64,000 nucleotides of DNA from assembly GCA_024529925.1 (NCBI GenBank), contig JAFEUB010000912.1, positions 124,001 through 188,000 of the forward strand. The letters run 5' to 3'. Each line of letters starts with the position of its first letter. The first letter of the stretch is position 1. The position numbers and the translations under genes are program-made. The notes below the pieces were generated by a model. That model worked only from the letters and a program-made list of their open reading frames with translations, was not told where the DNA came from and searched no databases. Positions 1 to 10,018 of the stretch are shown one piece after another. The stretch comes from Ophthalmolycus amberensis (Eukaryota; Chordata; Actinopteri; Perciformes; Zoarcidae).

Positions 1-75
1 ACATTTGCATTTGTGTGCTTGTGGCAGTTGGTGAACAGAGGAAATGCTAATATCTTATTGTATTTTATTCTGTAG

Positions 76-3000
76 TGTCGTGTGAAGTGGATATGAGCAA
101 AATGGACGGCCTTTCTCTTCACGTCGAGAGGTTGAGGTCGGCCTCCGTCTGCACGATGACAATAAACTCCGTGCCGAAGGAGAAGATCACAGTGACGTCA
201 AAGAGTAAGCTGACTTTCCAGGACTGCTTTCCTGAAGACGTACAAGTCACCGCCACGAGAGTCATAAGTAAGTCCAGATTGAAGCGTCCCCGGGCCTGGA
301 AAATAAGCCTTGAATCATTCTCATAACTTTTATTTTATTAGATTAATAATTACACAGACCAGGATGATTATAATCATTTTATTTAGTATTGGACGTTAAA
401 GAGGCGCTTCAGAAAACTCTATTTCTCTCTCTTACTTTTGGTAGTATCCAGATAGTTTGGGTTTAATTTGTCCAGGTTTTGAGACAAGTTGCCGTTTCTC
501 GTCGTCAACATTGCTCTACGGAAACGTAGTCTCCTTTTTAATTTCTCAAGAGACATTTTCATTGGCTAGAAATCAGTTTCAATTTCGTTTCTCTAACCAG
601 AAGTGTGAAAATGCCTTTTTCAGAGTGCAGTCGACTCAAAGACTGCCCGAAGAAGCCGGACCGTCTGTCGGTGCCTGCGCTGCCGCACTGCTTCCCTTTC
701 CCTCTGAGCAGTGTGACCTGGGCTCTCCGTCCCCCTCAGGGCGGCACAGTGGAGCTGACCTCTCCCACTGAGCTCCTCAAGCAGTCCCTACCTGGGCAGC
801 AGTGCAACGACAGCATCATTATCACAATGGCCGAAGGCGACGGCACTCCTATTGGAGACTTCTGCCCTCAGGGAGCCATAAAGACGGTCCAAATCCACAC
901 CAACATGTCCGTCACTGTGTCCCGCGTGGCGGGTAAAGCACTAAGCACGCCCCTCAAGCATATGCTGAGTGCCATTTTTAAAGAGGAGATAGCAGGTAAC
1001 AAGCCAAGCGAATGAAATAAATACATTAAATGCATGTTTTTCAGTGATATTAAATATTCCTTTCTTTCTAATCATTTTCAGAAAGTTACATATTCACTGT
1101 ATTTCCAAAGAGAGACACTCCTGTCCTTTTGGCTACTCCTGGTTGGCCAGCAGGAATGAAGTCTTCCACCACCGTCTCCTGGATCGTCGCCGTCCCCCCG
1201 AAGATGGACGCTCACCTCATGTTTGCCAACCTCAGCCAGCCCAAGTGCAGCAACCGCCACACTAGAATCAGGGTGCAGAGAGTCGGCTACCTGGAGGAGG
1301 ATTACAGCCGCAGGGAGGACGAGCAGGCCGAGAGCGAGATCACCGTCACTTCGAACTTCTACCTAAACATGTCCAACTGTAAGCCTGAAAGAGGGGACTT
1401 CAGCGTCATCACCAAGGTCACCCTGCAGAAGAGTAAGAGGACATTCTGTACGGTTACTCCGTCTGCATTGTAGCTTTGTGTAAGCTGTAATTCAAAAAAT
1501 ACAAAATTGGACTGCGTGTTTTAAAGGCATCTTCTCTAAGTGGTACTTTTAGCCATGCTGGAGTCTGCACACTAGATAACTGTAGATTAATAACACGTGC
1601 TTGCACGTCTTTTACATGCGTTTCTGTCCAGCACCAAGTATTTAACGTATAGATGGGAGTGTGAGTGTGATGCCAGCGTCTGGCACTTTGGATCACACAG
1701 AAAAATCTTAACTATTAGATGAATTGCCATGAATTTGGTACAGATATCAATGGTCCCCATACTTTGGTTTATGACCAAACACCTGCAAAACTAATGACAT
1801 TCTCATCCGCCTCGGCTGTAGCCTGCTTTGTTTTTGGTGCTATTTTATAGGGGTGGGAATCGCCAGAGATCTCGCGATACGATATTATCACAATACTTTC
1901 ACGATACTGCAATATTGTGATAACATATATTGTGATTTATTACTTTTTTCAACTTCAAGTTATGTCCCCAAAGGAAAACTGTGTCAACATGTTTTATCTA
2001 ATAAGATAAAGTTTTCAGTCTGTTCATCTCACTTCAATCATTTTTATTGCAGCAGAATAGGATTGTCAAGCAGACAGACTGACCAACAATGTCATAAATG
2101 TTGCATGAACCTGACCAACTGAACTGTTTGTATTACTACATAGTCCAACTTAACTAAATGCAAACGTGTGGACTCAGTATGTGAACTATAACTGATATAA
2201 GTAGGATATTAGAGTTATATAACTCAGTATAACTTGCGATGCGTGGACGTCGAGGGCAGAGAGACAGTTATGCGCTGCACTCTCCCCATGAGCCTGGCTA
2301 CTGTTGGCAGATTTAACCCTGTTGAGGCCAGATGTCTCTCTTTGTTTTGACCAACTTCCTACCAATCACGCTGACCCAGGACCTTTGCTGACCTCACCAG
2401 AAAACAACTCGGCACCATCTAGTGGACTGAAAAAGCAATTGATTCTTCTTTTTTTTTTTTAATAGTTTATATAATAAAATATCGATACTTGGCGTCCATG
2501 TATCGATACAATATCGCCACGCAAAATAACGCGATACTATGCTGTATCGATTTTTTCCCCCATCCCTACCATTTTAGTGGTCCATTTGTCATGAGTCAGA
2601 AGAGGTTAATGAAAGTGTTAATCTCCAGGCTTCAGTAGCTTCTTTTAGAATTTTATGGACACTTCATTGCATGTACAACAGAAAGTATTCATGAAAGATT
2701 GTATCTGTTGTTTTCTCTCGTTTAGGCCATCTGCTGACCATCATCCTGAGTGTGGTGGCTGCTCTGTTGGTCATTTTTGTCATCGTGCTGGTAGCTGTCT
2801 GTGTAGTGATTAGGTGAGTGGATCGGCTTCATGTTTCATTCTTCAAATTTGATCATTTATGCTTTAAAATTTGGTATTTTTGTCTTTTCAGATTGCCCGC
2901 TTGTGGAAGAAATTCTGCAAGTTATTGTTTTATAAAATATAGTGAAGTGCTTTGTTAAACTACATGTTTGCCTCGACCTAGCGAGAGATTTCCTCACTCA

Positions 3001-3503
3001 TTTAAAAGTATTTCACTAAACAGTTTGATGCCGTTTGTAACTCTTAAGCTCTCTGTCGTCTTCTGCTCAACAGGAAGAAGAAGAAGAAGCTGAGTCATCA
3101 AGTGTCCATCTACAATCCAAACGGCACCAGCTTCCTGCCAGGACACAACGGCTTCCCAAAAACACGCGAGGACAACGAGTCCCACGTGTACGCCTCCATT
3201 GAGGACACTCTGGTCTACACGGACCTGCTGAGGAAGGGGGCAGAGATGGGGGTCTACGGGGGGTTTGACACACACCGGCCCTTCACGGGGCACTCAGACT
3301 CACAAAAGCCACTGGTCTGTAGCGACGCCGATACAGACGACATGCCAGCCGGGGCTTACCAGCAGTTTCAGGCTCCTCCACTTCCCGTCAGGCCCCCGAG
3401 CCACATCCAACCCCTGGTGGAGAATGTGATTTACCAGGCTGGAAGTGAAGAGGCTCTCTCTCCGAATCTGGGGCCGCGGCTGGAGCCGGAGGGAGGGAAC
3501 TGA
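76..3503 (+). CDS. cdcp1: CUB domain-containing protein 1 (3' portion of gene)
   Basis: Single-pass cell-surface glycoprotein that acts as a Src-family substrate and scaffold in adhesion signalling. Five exons are visible: 76-267, 624-995, 1082-1432, 2726-2813 and 3074-3503. All have AG/GT borders and matching phases (the first codon is split with an exon to the left of the window). They give 476 residues plus the stop; human CDCP1 has 836, so the N-terminal part is off-window. Exon 4 encodes the membrane span (about 25 hydrophobic residues starting HLLTIILSVV). Exon 5 encodes a basic stop-transfer (RKKKKK) and the cytoplasmic tail. The tail keeps the two Src-site contexts SHVYASIEDT and LVYTDLL, a Pro-rich stretch and an acidic end. 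The third conserved tyrosine context reads DTHRPF instead of DTYRPF. The extracellular exons carry Cys and N-glycosylation patterns typical of the membrane-proximal CUB region. Identification is firm from the tail; the ectodomain match is weaker. Confidence 0.9.
1848..2568. mobile_element. hAT-type miniature transposon in cdcp1 intron
   Basis: A 721-bp block in the intron between cdcp1 exons 3 and 4. It starts TAGGGGTGGGAATCGCC and ends with the inverse of TAGGGATGGGGGAAA. Both ends carry arrays of CGATA/TATCG words (for example ATCGCGTTATTTTGCG near the right end). It is flanked by 8-bp near-duplications, CTATTTTA (1840-1847) and CCATTTTA (2569-2576), which differ at one base. No transposase reading frame is present, so it would be non-autonomous. 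TIR plus 8-bp duplication indicates the hAT superfamily. Confidence 0.75.
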
Positions 3504-4812
3504 GGAGAAGATTGGATTCAGCTCTCTACATTTCTCTTGACCAACTTGAACTTTGAGATATTCATTCCCTGGCATCCTTGTGATTACCCGCCTTGCAAGA
3601 AGCCGTTGTTTTTTTTTTTCTGTCGAGCGTAGTTTTGCACCAAAGCCATGGCACACTAAATAACCCTGTTGAAACCCGCCTGCAGCTTTTACCTTGTTTC
3701 ATCTTTTATGAAGACGGAACATAATAATCATCCTCTTTACACCAGTTTTGCCGCTATGAAAAGATGTCGTTGTTACTTTTAGATAATGAATATTTTTCTA
3801 TGATACATTTTGTACATATCAGTTTTTTTACGCAGGAGGAAACTCGTGTGCTGTTTTCATGCAGAGTTTTTCATTTTCATCATTAAACAGACGAATAGAG
3901 AGGACTCCACTGCTGCACTTTTATGGCGTCATCACGACATGATGGCCTGTATTGCAGGAGGTTGCAACAGCAGTGTACGGACTATCATCGTTCTGTTGTT
4001 TATCACTGCTTTTACAGCAGCTATGGAGACTTCTAGATACTGCCATGTGCCTTACAGAGAGGGCAATGCACTCCTGCTAATACAGTTTAGGATCTTAGTT
4101 GTTTTTAGTTTTTTAAAAGAAGAAGAAAAAAAAAGAAGAGTGCTTTTGTTCTTTTTTTGGACCCATTTTGGACTGATCTGCTTCTGTGGTCATTCAGGGA
4201 CTTGTTTTTGTTCTCTGATTAGGGATTGTCGTTCGTCATGAGACACAAGTAGAGACCATATTTTACTATTTGGTCTGAAGACCACAGATCCCTTCTGACA
4301 TTAAAACTCCTTTGTACACACTTCATTGCAGTCTGTGAGCAGAAGGTTATCTTTGTTGGTTGACTGAATTGTGATATTAATAGCAGGTAGCTTTTAAAAG
4401 AGACACTGCGACGTGTATAATTTAACATGTGTGATGAGTGCTTGTGTGTTATTGTGAACACAGACTCGGTTGTTTGGTTTGGAACAACAAACCGATCTAA
4501 AAGGCTATGGTACACAACAAGTCCTAAGTGGAGGTTTTCTGTACTGTTTTTGACATAAACTGGGATAGAAAACAATAACCACATATTTATTTAAGGTATC
4601 GATTTTGATATTATTGCTGACTAAGAAGATGCCAGAGTAGTTGCTAGTCTCATTTGAAGAAAAGTGGGATTCAAGTTTTTACAGTCAAACTGGTGAAAAA
4701 ATGCTGAATAAATTGTTTGTTTTAAGCCATGTCCCATGTTCAGATAATGAACTGCAGAGGGAGACAAAGTTCCAAGTTGCCATACGTCCATTGTCACTCC
4801 TGATGAAATAAA
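3504..4812 (+). other. cdcp1: probable cdcp1 3' UTR
   Basis: Non-coding stretch after the cdcp1 stop, with no supported reading frame. The first good poly(A) signal is AATAAA at 4807-4812. The end is inferred from this signal only. Confidence 0.5.
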
Positions 4813-5416
4813 GTGTTCGCTGTAAAACAATGCAAGAACTCTCTAAATGTGAAGTAACTGGGGTTAAGAGCCGTGTAGAATATGACCCATGAATACTTGA
4901 CAGGCCGACATCGAGTGTGAAAGGAACTGAGATGAGGACATCCTCTCTGCTGACACACTGCTGTTGACTAGATCAGCGCATGTCCATGGTGACGTCCAAA
5001 CATGTTTATCTGATGTAACCCTCCTTTGGGTGGAGAAACCATTAAGAGTGCCAACACAGAAATTAGGTTATGATGGAAAATGTGTGTATAGGGTGGAGGC
5101 ACAACAACTCATTGTACTCATCAATTAGGGACAGATGTTTTTAGAAAAGTAGGACCAGGAAACCTCCAGTACACACACAAAGTGGTGACACTTGTAGAGA
5201 AAGGAGAAGACCGTCTAACCGTTCCTTCTGATGAGCAAAAGAGTCATTATATCGACTGAATTTGTGAGCAAGAAGACAATGCGAAGTCTACAGCTGAGGA
5301 GACATGTTTATTAACATTATATAATGTAATATAAGCAGCATAACTTTACATACAGTAATAGAAATAAAGAGGCCCTCAGAAAAGGCACTCGTGGCTATTC
5401 TTCAGTAAAAGTATGT
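4813..5416. other. intergenic, cdcp1/clec3b convergent gap
   Basis: About 0.6 kb between the candidate poly(A) signals of two convergent genes. No gene, repeat or RNA was recognised. Confidence 0.4.
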
Positions 5417-5422
5417 TTTATT
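5417..5422 (-). terminator. clec3b: poly(A) signal of clec3b
   Basis: TTTATT on the + strand (AATAAA on the gene strand), 320 bp past the clec3b stop. It is the first canonical signal downstream, so 5423-5741 is the likely 3' UTR. Confidence 0.55.
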
Positions 5423-5741
5423 GGATTGATTAGCAGATAACATACAAATACATATAACAAAGACAAGCCATCCAGTGCTGTTTACCTTGATGAATATCTA
5501 AATATGCTGGAGTATTTGAGAACAGGAGTCTATTGAATGTATGCAACATGTTTAGCTTACACAATGACATGCCGTATCCCAGAGCATCCATGCACATCTC
5601 TTGGGTCAAGAGCTTAAGAAAAGATGCAGCACGTACGCAAGCATTGCATACATTTACCTGATACTCTACATGTTTCATTGTTCTCTGCGAAAAGTATTCA
5701 ACGTTCACATGAGTGTTTATCTTAACGTCAGACACCAGCCC

Positions 5742-6694
5742 TCAGACGATGTTGAACTCGCACACGGAAGCCTTCTCAGCTCGGCAGCTCTCATCGAACC
5801 ACTTCCCGTTGGCTGTGGTGGAGAGGATGCCACAGTTCTGGCCGCGGCCTCCGTCCGGCTGCAGGGTGATCTCCGTCTCCCAGTTCTTGAAGCGCACGCT
5901 GGAGGCCGATTGGTCCGCCCACTGGCCCTCGGTCACCATGTCATTGACGCCCAGCCAGATGTGCTCCTCTGGGCCGATGCTCTGACGTACGTAGTTGTAG
6001 AGCTGGTCGTTCTCGTCTCCTGTCAGAGGAGTGCTCAGAGTGCCTCCCTTGGCGAAGCAGTCCTCGCTGGCTGCGTGGAAGGTCTTCTTCAGCGGGTCAG
6101 CCAGGAAACACTTGCCGAGGACCTTGGTGCCTCGCAGACACACTTAGAGGGAAATGAGGAGAAAGCCAGTGTGGCTCAGGTGTTATTGTTCTCTATCACT
6201 GGAAAGATGTTGAATTCTATTATGTTTTGGTGCTGTTGTGAAATATACTTATTGAGCTGCATTTCTTCTATTCTGATTCATTAACTAAGCTCATTATTCT
6301 TTACCCTAAAATATAATAGTGTGGTGTTTATGACAAACTCTTTTTTGCAGGACAAATACCTGTGTGTAAAGCTTGCTGCTCTTTCAGCAAATTCAGCTCG
6401 TGAACAATGTCAGTAATCTGTTTCTTCAGCTCCTCAATTGCAGCACTGTTTGCAGAGTCTGTTGGAGAGGCAAAAGAAATGCGAAATGTATTGTGAAGCA
6501 TAACGCATTCGGTATCGCTGACGAGCGCTCACATAGTAGTTCAGTGTGGTTATTCTCATTACTGGACATTACTTTCATATCCAACGTCAAGTTAATAACC
6601 TACCTCTCTTTCCAGTTCTTTTCTTTGATGGAGTCTGCTGCAACGTGCAGTGTGCCAGCAGGAGAAGGCAAAACATCAACATGTGAGCATCCAT
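5742..6694 (-). CDS. clec3b: tetranectin (C-type lectin domain family 3 member B)
   Basis: Secreted trimeric C-type lectin that binds plasminogen kringle 4 and calcium. Three exons on the minus strand: 6604-6694 (ATG at 6692-6694), 6360-6458 and 5742-6142. They sum to 591 nt, 196 residues, against 202 in human. Exon 1 is the signal peptide (MDAHMLMFCLLLLAHC) plus a basic stretch. Exon 2 is the trimerising coiled coil, with the family's ELKKQ...LLKEQQALHTVC signature. Exon 3 is the whole lectin domain, with CFLA, ASEDCFAKGGTLSTP, WLGVNDM, NWETEITLQPDGG and NGKWFDESC. All six expected lectin-domain cysteines are present. Oddity: the residue after GGRG, just before NC, is Gln where the calcium-site-2 Glu normally sits. 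This three-exon structure with one exon per module is the known tetranectin layout. Confidence 0.95.
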
Positions 6695-8060
6695 AACACC
6701 TGGAGAAATACTTTAAATCCACCGTAAAGAAACTGTTTTTGTTGCAGCAGCACAGAAAAAGCTCCTCACAGCTCTGAGCTTTGGCCAGACAGAGGATGTG
6801 GTGTTTTACAAGCCCGGGGTGGTGGCGGCACAGAGTTGAATGAGGAAATCTAATCTGAGCGAGAACAAATGTTTTACAGATGTTGGTGTTGCTTTTGAAA
6901 CGCTGAAGGGAGATGGATGGTGAGCAGGGCTTTGCAGAGTTTAACAGACAAGCGTGACTCAGGTTCCATACGTTTGTAGGTTAACTATAAACTACAGCAG
7001 TCTGTGTGTGTGGTTTCACATCTGTTACATAAACATACTTCCATTTGTTCCCTCATCTATTATCTGCGTCTGTCATGTGCCACTTTACGAGCAACAAACA
7101 GTTCTGCCTTTTCTTAGTTGCTTGCTAAGTGAACGGTTGGTTTTTCCTGTTGTGACTCTGCTGAGGGCTCCGACAGGACAGGCCAGAGGTTGGATGTTTT
7201 GAGGGTTTCTCCCACAGCACATCTGGATCTCCTCAGTGAGCTGGACGAGGCGCAGCTGACACGTGGCAGAGACTTATATAATGAGACTGTTGTGAATTTG
7301 AAATCCGGTTACGTTTCATCCATGTTCTCTGTCGGGCTGGTCTTCACTGGAGAGTTTCAGTGATCTCTGCTAGCACTGTCCTCTAAATGTTTAGCGACTG
7401 CATATTTCACTCTGAATGCACACACCTCACAGCCAAATAACACATTAAAGTGATGCAATAAAGATATGCACTTCCAAACATGAGGCAGATACACTCCATA
7501 ATAACACAGGTTTTATCTTGTATTCAAAGACAAACCTCTTGATGAAGAGAGTTTAGACTCCCTCTTTTTCTCCTCAATATTTATTAAGGGTCATTAACCT
7601 AAATCCATCGGTATTTAAATCATTCAGGGAAAGCCTCGTTACTTATCGACAAATGCAAATTACTTCAATAGGTTGAGTCGATATCTTCTGCACACATGTA
7701 ATATAATCAAATATTTAGGATCAAGGCTGAGTGTAGATTTGCAGGCTTGATGGTGTGAGCGATGATCCTGCGACACAGAGATGGTTGTTAGAACCAAAAT
7801 GTGGAAGCAAAGATTAAGCACAAGGTTTCAGCTGGAGACCAACCACTGAGGACTGTCAACGGTCTGGCAGAGAGATGGGGAAGATCCAGGTTTTATAAAC
7901 TGAGGTTGATGAGACTGATGAAAGGCAGGTGTGCTGGCTGGGTGGTTGACGAGCTGATGAACCACAGGTGAGTAAAATAGACAAAGGAGCTGAGTAAGGA
8001 AAACCACTCACACACACAGGGAAAATGAAGGAACCTTTTTTCTCCAAAACCCCTGGTTTA
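6695..8060. other. intergenic region upstream of clec3b
   Basis: Contains the presumed clec3b promoter and 5' UTR (about 6.7-7.3 kb, with TTATATAATG at 7275-7284). No coding exon could be supported; the short frames here lack splice-consistent partners or family motifs. Confidence 0.35.
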
Positions 8061-8261
8061 GTGTGTGTGTATATATATATATATATTAATATATATATAT
8101 ATAATATATATATTGTATATTAATATATTAATATATATATATATTATATATATTAATATATATAAATATATATATTAATATATATATTAATATATATTAA
8201 TATATATAATATATATATATATTAATATATTAATATACAATATATATATTATATATATATT
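8061..8261. repeat. AT-rich simple repeat (TA/TTAATA)
   Basis: Two hundred bases made almost entirely of TA dinucleotides broken by TTAA and TAAT words, led by a short GTGTGTGT. It is self-complementary over its length. Confidence 0.95.
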
Positions 8262-8407
8262 TGTTTTTGTAATATCCTTTAATCGTATCTTCTATTATTT
8301 GTGTGTATTATACTGTATGTATGTGCTGCTAATAGGTTACCTGAATTCTTTGTGGATTACATTTTGTCAATACAAAGAGATGGTATAATATATCTCTAGA
8401 ATAGGGC

Positions 8408-9589
8408 TTTATTTTCCCTCCTGATTTTTCACTTCATACTACAATATAATGATTTGTCTTGCATGTTATTAATATTTCTGGTACAAGGCTTTGATTCCTC
8501 ATTACCGTGTGTTTATTGTTTGCATGTCTATTATGAAATAAATGAAGTACATCGAGACAAAGGTGCGATTTCTATCAATATATTTGAAAGAAAATATTTA
8601 CAAAATAAATTAACAATGGAGCAGGTTTCTGCAAGTAGTCCAGCAATTCGACATTCATTGAAAATAAGTCATTTATAATGTACAAAAATTCAGGCGAAGG
8701 CAGTTTGTACATATACAAGGATACATACAGAATAACAAGCTGCCCCGTGTGCAGCAGGCACGCCGACGCTCGAGTCTCTGATTCAGAGATCCAGTCAGCG
8801 TCACGAAAGTACAAACAGTGCATGTGTCACAATTCAGTATTCACTCGAATGCATAGTTAGTTAGTTCGTTAATTTCAGTCCTAGCTACTTCACTCTGACC
8901 ATCAACACTTTATCTTCCATAGAATAATAATGATGACGTGTGTGTAATGTTCTGCTGCTACATGGAAGGCTCTGCTTATATGATGGTTTCACATTATGTT
9001 TATGCAAACTGGTTTAACTAACAAATGTATTTGTTATTATTACATTATCGTCTATGCATCTGTATCTTGTTCCTTCCTTCCCTCTGACCCGTCTCATGTG
9101 CTGCTGTTATAGTTATTGGTTTCCTCCTGGGGATCAATACAACTTTACTTTACTGCTCATACTTTACAGTTTTGCTGCTTCAAACGCTCTTCTTATTATT
9201 CTCTGTTGCTGCAACTTCAACGTGCTTTGTGCATTTGTTCACTGCTCATAGTTAAGAACCACAGATCAATACAAAGCCCTTTGCATTGTAGCTCAGATCT
9301 TTTAACCAACAAGCAGAGCTCAGTTCCCAAACAGTGCAGCCTCTACGTTGGGATATATTATCTGGGTATTTTTAAGAAAAACACTGGAAAAAAAGGTCAA
9401 AATTCACAGGAACACACAAGGTCTGCAAAATCACAAAGCTCAACACAAAATAAATACAGCTAAGTGAAGAAAAGAACACAAAAAAAAACTAATTTTGAGG
9501 TAAAAACTTGCAAGAATAAATTAAGTGTGCTTCATGTCTTCAAACAATACAATGAGTCCTCTTCATCTTGTTGCCATGGTCCCTCTGGT
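8408..9589 (-). other. fez2: candidate 3' UTR of the FEZ gene
   Basis: Non-coding sequence downstream of the FEZ stop. A minus-strand AATAAA (TTTATT at 8408-8413) is a plausible end point. No other gene is visible here. The 3' end is uncertain. Confidence 0.35.
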
Positions 9590-9921
9590 CTACGTTGGGC
9601 AAAGCACTGTAATAACAGTAGAGATGAATATTAGCAGAGCTAACCAGGGATGAAGCTTCAGCATGAGAGGATCAGAATAAAATTACAGAGTGGGAGACAA
9701 AGAAAGGAAAGTCTGAATTTGACCACATCAATTGCTGATGGCAAACCTATGTGTGAAGTAGGGTGGGTGAGGCTAGAGTTGCAGATTAGGCAGTGCTAAT
9801 GACTAACGAGCATTAAACTGTGTCTTGAAGGTAAACTGCAGGGTAAATAGAGCCTTAAATCTGTGTGGCAGTGAGTCCTGACACTAAACGAGGGATCAAC
9901 AGTCACCGTGGGGGGGGGGGG

Positions 9922-10018
<97 letters not shown>

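Noticed and set aside
5601..6284. 227-codon plus-strand frame
   Set aside because: Shadow of the clec3b lectin exon; antisense and unlike any family.
8061..8261. Possible CRISPR-like or structured array
   Set aside because: Simple TA/TTAA repeat with no spacers; a eukaryotic microsatellite.
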